The notes: generated by a model not told the origin, from the sequence alone. Positions 35,404 through 45,752 are shown, numbered from the stretch's first letter. The stretch: DNA of 64,000 nucleotides from Rhodopirellula sp. (GCA_002690925.1 NZGD01000103.1:1-64000); one strand, 5' to 3'. Numbers and translations are program-made.

Positions 35404-38346
35404 ATGCCTCTCTGGCAAATCGATATCTATCCGGCAGACGATCAAATCGACCGTGAAGCCACAAGGACAACTGAAGAAATTTCCGAACTTGGTCTTGGTG
35501 ACGAAGTGCCGGTGGCCTTTGCACGAAGTTTTCTCGTGCAAGGGGATTTCGCGATTTCAGAAGCGAATCGTCTCGCCGACAGCCTACTTTGTGATGCGGT
35601 CACCGAAAGGGCTGTTGTTGCTATCGCCGGACAGGACGCGCTCAACGAGCCTCCGGGAACACAAACCACACTTGTCAATGTGTTGCCCAAACCCGGTGTC
35701 ATGGATCCTGTTGCAGCCAGCACGATTGGTGCTGCACAAGATGCAGGCTTCGATGTCCAAGCTGTCAGAACCATGCGGAAGTATTGGCTGGGGGATGTTG
35801 CAGTTTCCGCGCTCGATCCAATCTGCCGTCGAGCATTGTCCAATGATGCTATCGAGCAAGTCATCGTCGGACCGCTGGAAATGGACCAGCTTGATATTGG
35901 AGCACCCTACGAGTTTGAACTGGTCACCATCCCGATTCGTGAACTCGATGATGAAGGGCTGGAGCGCCTTTCTCGAGAAGGGCAACTTTATCTGACTTTG
36001 GTCGAGATGCAAACAATCCGCGCCCACTTTGTTTCATTGGGTCGAGATCCAACCGACATTGAGCTGGAATCCGTGGCACAGACCTGGTCCGAGCACTGCA
36101 GTCACAAGACCCTTGCAGGACGTATCCACTATCGTGGCCCAGGCCTTGAAGAAGATAGCCCGCTGGATGAACGACAATATGACAACATGCTCAAAGAGAC
36201 AATCTTTGCTGCAACACAATCCATTCGACACTCACTCGGTGACGACGATTGGTGCGTCAGTGTATTCAAAGATAACGCAGGCGTAGTGACGTTTGATGAT
36301 CAGTATCATGCCTGTTTCAAAGTTGAAACGCATAATCATCCGTCCGCTCTGGAGCCCTATGGCGGTGCCAATACAGGGATTGGTGGAGTGATTCGCGATC
36401 CGATGGGAACAGGAATGGGGGCCAAACCTGTTTGCAATACTGACGTATTCTGCTTCGCTCCTCCAGAAACTGATGTTGAATCGCTGCCACCCGGTGTGCT
36501 GCACCCCCGAACCGTGATGAAAGGTGTGGTTTCAGGTGTCCGTGATTACGGAAACCGAATGGGCATCCCAACCGTCAACGGTGCCGTTTACTTTGACCGT
36601 CGCTATCTTGGAAATCCCTTGGTTTACTGCGGCAACGTGGGAATGATTCCCGTTGGAATGGAGGAAAAAGAAGTCAAACCCGATGACCTGATCGTGGCAC
36701 TTGGCGGCCGAACCGGTCGTGACGGAATTCACGGTGCAACATTTTCGTCAGCAGAGCTGACAAGCGAGTCCGAATCTCTTTCGGGAGGAGCGGTCCAAAT
36801 CGGAAATGCGATCACCGAAAAAATGGTGCTGGATGTATTGCTGCAGGCCCGTGATCGTGGCTTGTTCAATGCCGTGACCGACTGCGGTGCTGGAGGCTTT
36901 TCAAGCGCCGTCGGTGAGATGGGTGAAGAGGTTGGTGCGGAAGTTTGGCTTGAAAAAGCACCTCTAAAATATGAGGGTCTGAACTATACCGAGATTTGGA
37001 TCTCCGAAGCTCAAGAACGAATGGTGCTGTCAGTGCCACCTGAAAGCTGGGATGAACTCAAACAACTTTGCGAAAGCGAAGGAGTCGAGGCAGCAATTCT
37101 GGGACGCTTCGCGCCAACAGGAAGATTACAACTTACCTATCACGGTCAGGTTGTCGGTGATATCTCCATGAGCTTCTTGCATGATGGGCGGCCACCTGTG
37201 GTCCGCGATGCGATTTATTCGCCTTCACCTGTGGAACCACTAGAAATCCCCGAACTTTCGGCAGAAGGAAATCGCGAGGCTTTGCTGACGGTGATGGGCA
37301 GCCTGAACGTGGCCAGTAAGGAATGGGTCATTCGACAATATGACCACGAGGTACAGGGTGGCAGTGTTGTTAAACCGCTGGTTGGTCCTCAATGCGATGG
37401 CCCGGGTGACGCTGCGGTGATCCGACCGCTGCTGGAAAGTAAACGTGGACTGGTAATTTCCTGTGGTATGAATCCACACTACGGCGATTTTGATACCTAC
37501 CACATGGCAGCCTCCGCCATCGATGAAGCGATGAGGAATGCGGTGGCAGTGGGAGCCGACCCAACCAAGATCGCTATTCTTGACAACTTCTGCTGGGGAT
37601 ACACCGATCGGGCCGAAACTCTGGGCTCACTTGTGAGAGCAGCAATCGCTTGCCAGGACATGGCAATCACGTTGGGCACCCCCTTTGTGAGTGGCAAGGA
37701 TAGCCTGAATAACGAATTCAGTTTTGACAATGCCGATGGCCAACGTGAAACCATTTCGATTCCCCCGAGCCTGCTGATCAGTGCCATGGGACAAATCGAT
37801 GATGTTTCCAAATCCATCACCATGGATGCGAAAAATGCTGACAATGTTGTGTTTCTTGTCGGAGAAACCAACAATGAGCTTGGCGGTTCACACCTGTCAC
37901 TGGTTCGTGAACTTAAAGGCGGCGATGTACCTCAGGTGAATTCCCTGATGGCAAAACAAACCTTCCTGCAGATCCATGAGGCAATTCAGAGCCGATTGAT
38001 CCGTTCGTGCCACGACCTGAGTGAAGGTGGTCTTGCAGTAGCCGCAGCCGAAATGGCAATGGCAGGTGGCCTTGGAATGACGATTGACATTTCTCAGGTC
38101 GCCGCCGAACTCAATGCCACGCAACTGTTGTTCAGCGAATCGAATACGCGATTCCTTGTGGAAACCACTCCGGCGAACGCAGATGAATTTCAGCAATTGT
38201 TGCAATCTGCGGATGTCCCTGTTCGTCGTCTAGGTACAATTGAGAACAGCGAACAACTCATCGTGACCAGTAACGAGCGTGTCGTGATGGAAGTCAATCT
38301 GGAAGACGCAAAAGCTGCTTGGAAAAAGCCGCTTGATTGGTCCTGA
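35404..38346 (+). CDS. purL: phosphoribosylformylglycinamidine synthase, PurL with PurS-like N-terminus
   Basis: 980 residues, AGGG 9 bases before the ATG. Standard stand-alone PurL has about 730-750 residues; here about 200 extra N-terminal residues look like tandem PurS-type beta-alpha-beta units ([15 protein letters not shown], then [13 protein letters not shown]...). The PurL core follows: [44 protein letters not shown] near 309, the [15 protein letters not shown] repeat, and [16 protein letters not shown] in the second half. It makes formylglycinamidine ribonucleotide in purine synthesis using ammonia from a separate PurQ, which is not in this window. Integration of the PurS function into PurL is seen directly as a fusion; the assignment of the N-terminus as PurS is by fold-like pattern only. 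Confidence 0.93.
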   Translation: MPLWQIDIYPADDQIDREATRTTEEISELGLGDEVPVAFARSFLVQGDFAISEANRLADSLLCDAVTERAVVAIAGQDALNEPPGTQTTLVNVLPKPGVMDPVAASTIGAAQDAGFDVQAVRTMRKYWLGDVAVSALDPICRRALSNDAIEQVIVGPLEMDQLDIGAPYEFELVTIPIRELDDEGLERLSREGQLYLTLVEMQTIRAHFVSLGRDPTDIELESVAQTWSEHCSHKTLAGRIHYRGPGLEEDSPLDERQYDNMLKETIFAATQSIRHSLGDDDWCVSVFKDNAGVVTFDDQYHACFKVETHNHPSALEPYGGANTGIGGVIRDPMGTGMGAKPVCNTDVFCFAPPETDVESLPPGVLHPRTVMKGVVSGVRDYGNRMGIPTVNGAVYFDRRYLGNPLVYCGNVGMIPVGMEEKEVKPDDLIVALGGRTGRDGIHGATFSSAELTSESESLSGGAVQIGNAITEKMVLDVLLQARDRGLFNAVTDCGAGGFSSAVGEMGEEVGAEVWLEKAPLKYEGLNYTEIWISEAQERMVLSVPPESWDELKQLCESEGVEAAILGRFAPTGRLQLTYHGQVVGDISMSFLHDGRPPVVRDAIYSPSPVEPLEIPELSAEGNREALLTVMGSLNVASKEWVIRQYDHEVQGGSVVKPLVGPQCDGPGDAAVIRPLLESKRGLVISCGMNPHYGDFDTYHMAASAIDEAMRNAVAVGADPTKIAILDNFCWGYTDRAETLGSLVRAAIACQDMAITLGTPFVSGKDSLNNEFSFDNADGQRETISIPPSLLISAMGQIDDVSKSITMDAKNADNVVFLVGETNNELGGSHLSLVRELKGGDVPQVNSLMAKQTFLQIHEAIQSRLIRSCHDLSEGGLAVAAAEMAMAGGLGMTIDISQVAAELNATQLLFSESNTRFLVETTPANADEFQQLLQSADVPVRRLGTIENSEQLIVTSNERVVMEVNLEDAKAAWKKPLDWS

Positions 38347-38404
38347 GCCCTATCCGATATCGTGCATTAAATTTGCAAGTTCCCACCTCCCCTGAACACG
38401 AATC

Positions 38405-39433
38405 ATGATTTCAGCAGTCCAAGATGCGACCTGCACGGTCGTGATCTCGAGAGGCCAATCACGTAACCCTCAGAAGCGTGGACTTGAGCAGGGGATTGCA
38501 GACGAAATCGGTAAACTGACAGGTGTGAATGTACTAACGATTCCTCACCTCTACGACCTGCCAAAGACGAGTGATTCGTACCAAAAATTGTCTCAGATCG
38601 AAGGCGACCTGATCGTCGTTTCGTGGATCTACTCGCGGGCCGCTCACTGGGTTCTGGATCGTAATGGAATTCAAGGGCAAGTTGGAATCGTTGAACTTGG
38701 GAATTCCGACGATGATGATTTGGAGGAAGTTGGTCTGGAGCAAGCCAACGCGGGAACCGCTGATCCTAATACCGAATCTGCTGAACCTGCGATCGACCGT
38801 GTCACCGATTTGTATCCCAGACCTGATCGAAAAGTACACTGTATCGATCTGAAGGTGGAAAATGATCCCCAAGCTTTCATCTCAGAAATCAAACGCATCC
38901 TCGGTGTCGATGTCAGCTCTGCCGATACCTCACTGCCAATTGTGGGCGGGCAACTTGTCCAGGTCGAGGAACAAACCTCAAGACGCTGGTATCCAGTAAT
39001 CGACTTCAGCCGCTGCACAAACTGCATGGAGTGTGTCGACTTCTGCCTGTTTGGTGTCTACGGGGTCGATGGCACCGAGAACATCCTCGTCGAACAACCA
39101 GACAACTGCCGAAAAGGTTGTCCCGCATGCAGTCGTGTCTGCCCCGCAAATGCTATCATTTTCCCGCAGCACAAAGCCCCTGCAATTGCTGGTGCGGAAA
39201 CCGAAGGTGATGAAGGCTTCAAGATCGATTTATCACAATTGTTTGGCGCACCAAACAAAAGCGAAGATCCGATCGAGACAGCCGCGCGTGAGCGGGACGA
39301 ACAACTTTTGTTGGCGGGCCGTGACACCATTGGAATTGATGAACAGCTGAAGAAAAGACAGGCAGACCTTACTTCTTCTCCAAAAGATGGCCTCGATCGT
39401 TTGATCGATTCCCTGGATGAATTCGACCTTTAA
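38405..39433 (+). CDS. protein with C-terminal 2x[4Fe-4S] ferredoxin-type domain
   Basis: 342 residues, starting 58 bases after purL. The first about 190 residues form an alpha/beta domain of unknown family (TCTVVISRGQSRNPQKRGLEQGI, DLIVVSWIYSRAAHWVLD). Then a ferredoxin region: C-T-N-C-M-E-C-V-D-F-C and C-R-K-G-C-P-A-C-S-R-V-C, eight cysteines spaced for two 4Fe-4S clusters. The C-terminal about 80 residues are charged. No signal peptide. A cytoplasmic electron carrier or a small oxidoreductase subunit is likely; the acceptor is unknown. Confidence 0.8.
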   Translation: MISAVQDATCTVVISRGQSRNPQKRGLEQGIADEIGKLTGVNVLTIPHLYDLPKTSDSYQKLSQIEGDLIVVSWIYSRAAHWVLDRNGIQGQVGIVELGNSDDDDLEEVGLEQANAGTADPNTESAEPAIDRVTDLYPRPDRKVHCIDLKVENDPQAFISEIKRILGVDVSSADTSLPIVGGQLVQVEEQTSRRWYPVIDFSRCTNCMECVDFCLFGVYGVDGTENILVEQPDNCRKGCPACSRVCPANAIIFPQHKAPAIAGAETEGDEGFKIDLSQLFGAPNKSEDPIETAARERDEQLLLAGRDTIGIDEQLKKRQADLTSSPKDGLDRLIDSLDEFDL

Positions 39434-39546
39434 TCTATTGCTGAATTTTCCAAGCCCAGCAATCCGTGCTCTATGTTTTTTCGATGTAAACTCCAAGCCG
39501 CTGATGTCCGATAGCACATGTAGGTTTTACTACATGGGAGCTAATT

Positions 39547-41835
39547 GTGCAGCAACGTCGATCCTCACCTATCTACCGTCGCTGCTGCTTAGCGATCTTC
39601 ATTGCTTCAACGGCTACATTAGCTAGCAATGCAACGATCTCTGCTGTTGAGCCGACCGTCCCACCAATGTTACGGATTCCTGAGGAGACCTCGGGAACAA
39701 ATGTTCAACAGAACTCTACGTTGAAGCTCCGGATCGCTCGACGTCCCTGGTTGCTGGAGAAGCTCACGACACCAAGCCCGAAGCCATCGATCAAGATGAC
39801 TCCGCCAAGACCGCCGGCGGTGACATCGGACCCACCATCGATGTCATTGGTCGTTCCCGAGAGCGGAAGCGGCTGGGTGACTCGTGGTCGCGTCAAGACT
39901 CAGGTACCCAACTACGCTGACCTGAAGATCAATCCAAAGCAGACCGACGCACCATTGGTTTCGAATGAAGAAGCGGTTTCGAATGAAGATCTGGATGCTA
40001 AGCCACTGACGCCGCAAACCAAATTGCAGGGTGTCACGAACAAGCCTTCCGCTGCAACTGAGAACAGTGCTCAATTTGGGGGAGTCGAAGCAACAACACC
40101 CACGCTGCCGAGCACCGCTTCCGCGAAAGTAGAAACGGAGAATGCAGGAACGATCAGCCCGGCTGATGTGAGTGAGACGTCTCAGCAATCCGCGACCGCC
40201 AAGAAGTCCAAGCTGGAACTTAAGGCCAGCGACTCCAGCAATAGCGAGTCACAGATCGGTGAGAAGTCGACTGCAACACTCAAAGGCGGCCCGGTGATCG
40301 TCGGAGACGACGAAGCGCCAGCAGAAAACAGTGCTGCAATTCGCCCGGAACAGTCGAATGGCTCTCCCTCGAAAAATATCGTCTCCCCCGGTGAAAGCAG
40401 TGCATCAGCGGAAACAGCGGACCAACCGGTGGATGATTCGCAATCGAATGATGCAATGGTGTCTGGTAACAAAATTGCAACAAGCAACGCCAGCTCACCT
40501 GCTACTGACCAGAATCAAGCGGCTGAAACGAAGGTCGACGATGTTACCGATAGCAAGCTCGAACAGGAGAGCATCGCAGGGGCATCAGGAACGGAGATAG
40601 AAGCGTCCAAGGCGACCGGCGATACGACTTCCAAAGAAGACGACATCGTAAAGGTCCGCAAACTGCGGTTGCAGGCAGACGGGACTGTTACAGATAAGTC
40701 CGGCTTGGCAGACAGCGAGACAGCGTCACTGAAGGCAGAGGAAGAAGCGAAGAAGAAGCCGACATCACAGTTCGTGAGCAGCGATAACCCACGTGCTACG
40801 AAACTTGACTATACAGGTCGTCCTGCTGAACCAATCAAGCTGACGCGTTCTGTTTCTCGTATGCGTAATACGATCAAACAGGGATTGCTGTATCACTACG
40901 CCAGGCCAGAAGCGGCCAACGAGCGAAGCAACTGGGGTATGTTGCACTCGATCATGGTATTTGGTGCGGATACAAAGATTCGTGTTAATAATCGAAAATA
41001 CAGTGCAATCGCCTGGATTGCTGGGAACAACGCATGCCGAGGGCAGCGACTGCTGACAACTGAGAACGATGCGATCGCCGCCCGCAGCGGCGTAGGACTG
41101 CAGGGTCACCAAGCTCAGTTTTTGGCGGTAATGTCACTTTGCGATGTGCCATTGGATTACCCGGTTTATGCCTCAGACCAGAAGTTCTCACTTCGCGAGA
41201 TGGTTGAGTCCGAGATGCTGGCTTGCCGTTCCGGAGAAGAGCTGACGTTCTCACTGATTGGTCTATCTCACTATCTCGACACTGATACCATCTGGTTGAA
41301 CGCCGATGGTGAAACGTGGAGCTTCGAGCGTTTGATCAGAGAAGAGCTTTCACAGTCCATTGTGGGGGCAGCTTGTGGCGGAACCCACCGTCTGATGGGT
41401 TTTGCCCATGCTCTGCGGAAGCGACGTGCTGCCGGCAAGCCAATCACCGGTCAATGGAAACGAGCTGAAATCTTCATGAATGATTTCGAGAAATATGCCT
41501 ATCGCCTGCAGAATCGTGATGGCTCGATGAGCACAGACTGGTTTGAGGGTCGTGAGGACAACGGCGATATGGATCGCAAGATCCAGACTACGGGTCACAT
41601 GCTGGAGTGGTTACTGACAATCACACCCGACGCCAAGCTTCAGGAACCTCAACTGGTTAATGCAGTGCGTTTCTTGGCCAATACCATCTACACCGAACGC
41701 GGGCATGACTGGAAAATAGGTCCCAAGGGGCATGCACTGCGATCGCTCGCGATGTACTACGAGCGTGTTTACGGGGGTGACAGGGCATGGCAATCGAGCG
41801 CAGTGGCAAAATCGGGCAGTCAATCTCGCCGTTGA
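39547..41835 (+). CDS. secreted Ser/Ala/Glu-rich protein with C-terminal helical domain, unknown function
   Basis: 762 residues from a GTG; residues 1-35 form a signal peptide (Arg-rich n-region, hydrophobic core, cleavage near TISA). Residues about 90-430 are low-complexity Ser/Ala/Thr/Glu/Lys/Asp, with short internal duplications such as VSNEEAVSNED, and are probably disordered. The last 310 residues are an ordered, helical domain with conserved-looking Gly/Trp/His: GVGLQGHQAQFLAVMS, ACGGTHRLMGFAHAL, NRDGSMSTDWFEG, TTGHMLEWLLT. The pattern resembles an alpha/alpha-toroid (prenyltransferase/squalene-cyclase-like) fold, but no catalytic motif was identified. Probably exported and anchored or embedded in the cell envelope. 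Confidence 0.7.
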   Translation: MQQRRSSPIYRRCCLAIFIASTATLASNATISAVEPTVPPMLRIPEETSGTNVQQNSTLKLRIARRPWLLEKLTTPSPKPSIKMTPPRPPAVTSDPPSMSLVVPESGSGWVTRGRVKTQVPNYADLKINPKQTDAPLVSNEEAVSNEDLDAKPLTPQTKLQGVTNKPSAATENSAQFGGVEATTPTLPSTASAKVETENAGTISPADVSETSQQSATAKKSKLELKASDSSNSESQIGEKSTATLKGGPVIVGDDEAPAENSAAIRPEQSNGSPSKNIVSPGESSASAETADQPVDDSQSNDAMVSGNKIATSNASSPATDQNQAAETKVDDVTDSKLEQESIAGASGTEIEASKATGDTTSKEDDIVKVRKLRLQADGTVTDKSGLADSETASLKAEEEAKKKPTSQFVSSDNPRATKLDYTGRPAEPIKLTRSVSRMRNTIKQGLLYHYARPEAANERSNWGMLHSIMVFGADTKIRVNNRKYSAIAWIAGNNACRGQRLLTTENDAIAARSGVGLQGHQAQFLAVMSLCDVPLDYPVYASDQKFSLREMVESEMLACRSGEELTFSLIGLSHYLDTDTIWLNADGETWSFERLIREELSQSIVGAACGGTHRLMGFAHALRKRRAAGKPITGQWKRAEIFMNDFEKYAYRLQNRDGSMSTDWFEGREDNGDMDRKIQTTGHMLEWLLTITPDAKLQEPQLVNAVRFLANTIYTERGHDWKIGPKGHALRSLAMYYERVYGGDRAWQSSAVAKSGSQSRR

Positions 41836-41926
41836 TCATCTTTTGAGTTGTTTGCCTGTCCGCGACACGCACCATCGATTAAAATATTGACATCCTGTCC
41901 CATTTCTTCCTAGGGCTCGGCTGTCG

Positions 41927-42871
41927 ATGGCAACGCAACGACTGACCAAACACAACTCCGCCATGGTTTCCTCAGCCATAGCTTTGCTTCAGGCAAGGAA
42001 CGCGGATGCGTTGCTCATTCTTCTCGATGGATCAACTGACTGGAAGCGAATCGTTGAGCTTACCAGTGAGATAAGCAAGCCAGTCATTGTCGCTTTGGAT
42101 TCACAGGAAGATCTTGAAGGTGCCTCGGAAGCAGGTCTGAAAACGGTAGCTCTCAACAAGGAAAAAGCTCCACTTCTTGAACGCCTCCAGCATGCATTGC
42201 TGGAAGCTGCTGCTGACGAATTGATCCGCACCAACGGGGAAGTGGTAGCGGTATATCGCGGTTTCCAGCAGAATCGACTCGATTCCATCAGTCACTTGCA
42301 GCTCGATGAGCGCATGCGGCGACTGACCAGCCGTGATCTACAGATGCTTGAAAGCCGCGTGCCACTGCAGACAATCAAAGTGGTCGTTGACTTGGCGGCC
42401 CAGATTGGACGAGAGGGCCGAGAGGGCAAAGCGGTAGGCACCTTATTCGTAGTCGGTGACACCCGCAAAGTTCTGGAACATTCCAACGACAGTGGTGTCG
42501 ATCCCTTTCGTGGGTACAACAAGAAACACCGGAACCTGCTGGATGCCCGTGTTCAGGAAGATGCCAAAGAAATCGCACAGCTCGACGGTGCTTTCCTGAT
42601 TGGAAGTGACGGAATCATCGAACGCAGCCGGCAAATGCTGGAGGTCTCACATGAAGACCTGACCATGACGAAAGGCTTGGGTGCACGACACTGGGCAGCC
42701 GCAGCGATCACGCGAAAAACCAAAGCGATTTCTGTTGTTGTCAGCCAATCAACCGGAACGGTGAGACTCTATCAAGACGGCAATCTGGTGATGCGAATCG
42801 AACCAATGGATAAAGCAGTGAAGTGGCAGGAGTTCGCATTCGAACCGCCTCCCACACCGCCAGAAGCCTAA
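41927..42871 (+). CDS. diadenylate cyclase (DAC domain, c-di-AMP synthase)
   Basis: 314 residues. The N-terminal about 115 residues form an alpha/beta domain (ALLILLDGSTDW, PVIVALDSQEDL). The C-terminal DAC (DisA_N) domain has the expected motifs: TLFVVGDT, D220-G-A in QLDGAFLIGSDG, and G-A-R254-H255-W256-AAAAIT, followed by VVSQSTGTVRLYQDG. In most DAC enzymes the second motif is RHR; here the third residue is Trp. The layout, an N-terminal accessory domain with no membrane anchor, resembles the archaeal/planctomycete DacZ type rather than CdaA (membrane) or DisA (with DNA-binding HhH). It should make the second messenger c-di-AMP from two ATP. Confidence 0.88.
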   Translation: MATQRLTKHNSAMVSSAIALLQARNADALLILLDGSTDWKRIVELTSEISKPVIVALDSQEDLEGASEAGLKTVALNKEKAPLLERLQHALLEAAADELIRTNGEVVAVYRGFQQNRLDSISHLQLDERMRRLTSRDLQMLESRVPLQTIKVVVDLAAQIGREGREGKAVGTLFVVGDTRKVLEHSNDSGVDPFRGYNKKHRNLLDARVQEDAKEIAQLDGAFLIGSDGIIERSRQMLEVSHEDLTMTKGLGARHWAAAAITRKTKAISVVVSQSTGTVRLYQDGNLVMRIEPMDKAVKWQEFAFEPPPTPPEA

Positions 42872-43006
42872 GCGAGTTTCCGATCCTGCCCACTGTTGCA
42901 AACGGCTGGGCACGGCCGCCAACTCGAGGGTACTACTGCAAAGCAATCGCGTCCAGCATCGCGCCGTCTCCCAGACAAAAGACACCTGACCTACTGGGCA
43001 GCTCAC

Positions 43007-43792
43007 CTACTCGGCAGTGCCCAACAACTGCCGAGTCGCAAGACCAATGTCAGGCTGTCTCATCAGTGACTCACCCACAAGAATCCCCTTCACGCCGCCT
43101 GCACCCAAGGCTTGAACATCTTGATGAGTGCGAATTCCACTTTCACCTACTAAAAGTCGGTCCTGAGGAATTTTGGGGCGAAGTGTCAGAGTGTGATCGA
43201 GAGATGTTTCAAACGTATGCAGGTTCCGATTATTAACCCCAACAAGCCTTGTGCCCGTTGCGAGCACAGCTGGCAGATTCGCTGGATCAAACAACTCAAT
43301 CAACGTCTGCATTCCAAGCTCAACGGTCTGATCATGCAAGCTGAGAAGCTGTTCGGGCGACAAACATTCAGCAATCAGTAAAACACAGTCTGCTCCAGCA
43401 GCACGTGCCTGCAGCAATTGGTATCGATCGATAATAAAATCTTTGCGAAGAAGTGGCACTTCGACAGCCTTACGGATCTCGACGAGATAATCGAGCGATC
43501 CCTTGAAGAAGGGTGCATCGGTCAACACGCTAATACATGCGGCGCCAGATTCGGCATAACTACGCGCAATTTGAACCGGGTCAAAGTCCTCACGAATCAA
43601 TCCTGCGGAGGGACTTGCGCGTTTGACTTCAGCGATCAACTGAACGGCTGACCCCGCGTCCAGAGCCGCATGAAAGTCGCGGCATGGAGGCAAATCGCGA
43701 ACCAGCGACTCGAGTTCATCCCCAGGCTGCCGCCCGCGATCCGTCTCAATCGTCTTGCGAGTTTCTACGATAATCTGATCGAGAATCGTCAT
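43007..43792 (-). CDS. trpC: indole-3-glycerol-phosphate synthase
   Basis: 261 residues. TrpC motifs: IAEVKRASPSAG near residue 51, SVLTDAPFFKGSLDYL, PLLRKDFIIDRYQ (catalytic Lys), LIEL, GVNNRNLHTFETSLD and VGESGI near the C-terminus. The enzyme closes the indole ring in tryptophan biosynthesis. The ATG overlaps the purH stop (TAATG), so the two genes are translationally coupled, an unusual purine-tryptophan pairing. The last codons lie inside a 10-bp hairpin (43009-43036). Confidence 0.95.
   Translation of the reverse strand: MTILDQIIVETRKTIETDRGRQPGDELESLVRDLPPCRDFHAALDAGSAVQLIAEVKRASPSAGLIREDFDPVQIARSYAESGAACISVLTDAPFFKGSLDYLVEIRKAVEVPLLRKDFIIDRYQLLQARAAGADCVLLIAECLSPEQLLSLHDQTVELGMQTLIELFDPANLPAVLATGTRLVGVNNRNLHTFETSLDHTLTLRPKIPQDRLLVGESGIRTHQDVQALGAGGVKGILVGESLMRQPDIGLATRQLLGTAE
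43009..43036 (-). terminator. hairpin overlapping the end of trpC
   Basis: ACTCGGCAGT (43009-43018) and ACTGCCGAGT (43027-43036) form a perfect 10-bp stem with an 8-base loop. It covers the last nine codons and touches the stop of trpC, at the junction with the convergent cyclase gene. No T-run follows on either strand, so it may be a bidirectional transcript end or mRNA stabiliser. Confidence 0.45.
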
Positions 43793-45363
43793 TAGTGCTT
43801 AAAGTGTCGTCTTCCGGTGAACACCATTGGCATGTCATGTTGGTTACAGGCGTCAATTACTTCCTCATCTCGTCTTGACCCACCTGGTTGAATGATGGCG
43901 ACGATTCCAGCATCTGCGGCCGCCTCAATGGAATCCGGGAAGGGGAAGAATGCATCTGAAGCGAGCACTGATCCGGGCGCCCGTTCTCCTGCTTTTTCGA
44001 TAGCGATTTCAACGCTGTCGACGCGGCTCATTTGGCCAGCTCCCACACCAATCAGAGACGTGTCTTTCCCCAGCACAATGGCATTACTCTTGACGTGTCG
44101 GACCATTTCCCATGCAAAAGAAACATCATCCCAGAGATCATCTTCAATCTGTTCTTCTGTGACCGTTTTCCATTGTAGCGATGAGCTTGTCATCCGGTCA
44201 GCATCCTGCACCAACATCCCACCGCTGATGAATCGCCTTTGAATCTGCGGTGCTGGCTCGTCTAATCTTCCAGCCTGCATCAGCCGAACATTTTCTCGCC
44301 AACGAGGCCGTGTAGTCAGCAAACCCACAGCCTGTGCTTCGAAGTCCGGTGCAACAATCGCCTCAATGAACAAACCAGGCTCGCAAAGTAATTCCGCGGT
44401 TGCCGTGTCCACGGTTCGGTTGAACCCAAGAACCGAACCAAAAGCACTCAGTGGATCACCGGCAAGAGCTTTCCGGCAGGCCTCCACAAGCTTCTCGTCA
44501 GTAGCAGCTCCACACGGGTTGTTATGCTTCATTACAGAAACGGCGGGACCGCCGAAACCACGAACAATCTCCAACGCGGAATCCAGATCCAACAGATTGT
44601 TGTAGGACAAGTCCTTACCGCTAATCTGCCGGGCGGAAACGACATTGGCTGACCTGCCGTTTGGATCGCTGTACACGGCAGCGCGTTGATGTGGATTCTC
44701 ACCATAGCGCAGCTGCGTCTTGCGTTTCAACGAAATGTGCAAACTGGCTGGAAATTCACCACCAATATTTTCACCACGCATGAAATCAGCAATCGCACGA
44801 TCGTAACTGGCTGTGTGATCAAAAGCATCAGCCGCAAGTTTTTCACGCAGGGCAAAACTGGACCCACCAGCGGAATCCAATTGCTCCAGTAATTCTCCGT
44901 ATTGCTCCGGACTGGTAGCCACAGCAACGTCATTATGATTCTTGGCGGCGGCTCGGACGAGACTTGGGCCCCCGATATCAATTTGTTCCACACACTCAGC
45001 GCGAGTCGAACCAGCTCGTGAGGCGGTTGCAGCAAACGGGTACAGGTTCACTACCACGAGATCAAACGGCTCAATGTCATGATCGCTGATTGCATCCATG
45101 TGATCATCACGATCTCGAATCGCCAGAATACCGCCGAAAATCTTGGGATGAAGCGTTTTTACCCTGCCATCGAGCATTTCCGGAAATCCGGTGTACTCAG
45201 CCACGTCCAGCACATCAATGCCAGACTGTTCCAGGTGTTTACGAGTTCCGCCCGTACTGTAGATGCGGACTCCTGCTCGCTGCAAACCAGCCGCCAGATC
45301 GGCAAGGCCCATTTTGTCGCTGACGCTAATCAGAGCAGTTCGAATTGGGACGACGTCGGACAC
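43792..45363 (-). CDS. purH: bifunctional AICAR transformylase / IMP cyclohydrolase
   Basis: 523 residues from a GTG at 45361-45363, which places the conserved RTALISVSDKMGL segment at the N-terminus; the frame extends upstream to 45471 but lacks an ATG and family similarity there. IMP cyclohydrolase domain: STGGTRKHL, GRVKTLHPKIFGGIL near 75. AICARFT domain: LRYGENPHQRAAVY, VMKHNNPCGAA, SDAFFPFPDSIEAAADAGI and IIQPGGSRRDEEVIDACNQ. It carries out the last two steps of IMP synthesis. No clear ribosome-binding site precedes the GTG. The stop overlaps the trpC start. Confidence 0.93.
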   Translation of the reverse strand: MSDVVPIRTALISVSDKMGLADLAAGLQRAGVRIYSTGGTRKHLEQSGIDVLDVAEYTGFPEMLDGRVKTLHPKIFGGILAIRDRDDHMDAISDHDIEPFDLVVVNLYPFAATASRAGSTRAECVEQIDIGGPSLVRAAAKNHNDVAVATSPEQYGELLEQLDSAGGSSFALREKLAADAFDHTASYDRAIADFMRGENIGGEFPASLHISLKRKTQLRYGENPHQRAAVYSDPNGRSANVVSARQISGKDLSYNNLLDLDSALEIVRGFGGPAVSVMKHNNPCGAATDEKLVEACRKALAGDPLSAFGSVLGFNRTVDTATAELLCEPGLFIEAIVAPDFEAQAVGLLTTRPRWRENVRLMQAGRLDEPAPQIQRRFISGGMLVQDADRMTSSSLQWKTVTEEQIEDDLWDDVSFAWEMVRHVKSNAIVLGKDTSLIGVGAGQMSRVDSVEIAIEKAGERAPGSVLASDAFFPFPDSIEAAADAGIVAIIQPGGSRRDEEVIDACNQHDMPMVFTGRRHFKH

Positions 45364-45752
45364 GTTCGTAATCTGGGGTTGAAAGGAAAGATTAGCTAAA
45401 ACCGGGCAGCAAACACCACGAAATACAACTGAAACCTCCCTGCTTCCAGTTCTTGGTGCGACTCCGCTCAATCAGTGCTTTTCCCTGATAAGCTACTTCT
45501 ACATCCTTGCAGGCACTGTTTTATGAGGTGATAGATAATGGTCAAGCGGGTACAAGCCAGGAACCGATGGCTCGAGCCTTTTTCATTTGTCGCCAACCTG
45601 ATAACCGCCAAGGTAAGACTAGCTGACTTTACGGCATCTAGCGGCACAACGCCAAAATCCGGCTGAACTGAAAGCTCTGGTTTCACCAAAACACTGGCTG
45701 AAAAAAGTTAAGCTGCGACCAAATTTTTTGGCTGACCATCTCAGAGATCACC
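45364..45752. other. divergent intergenic region
   Basis: 389 bases between purH (minus) and a secreted-protein gene (plus). It carries the purH leader, including an in-frame open stretch to 45471 without similarity; no purine riboswitch or clear promoter was recognised. Confidence 0.35.
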
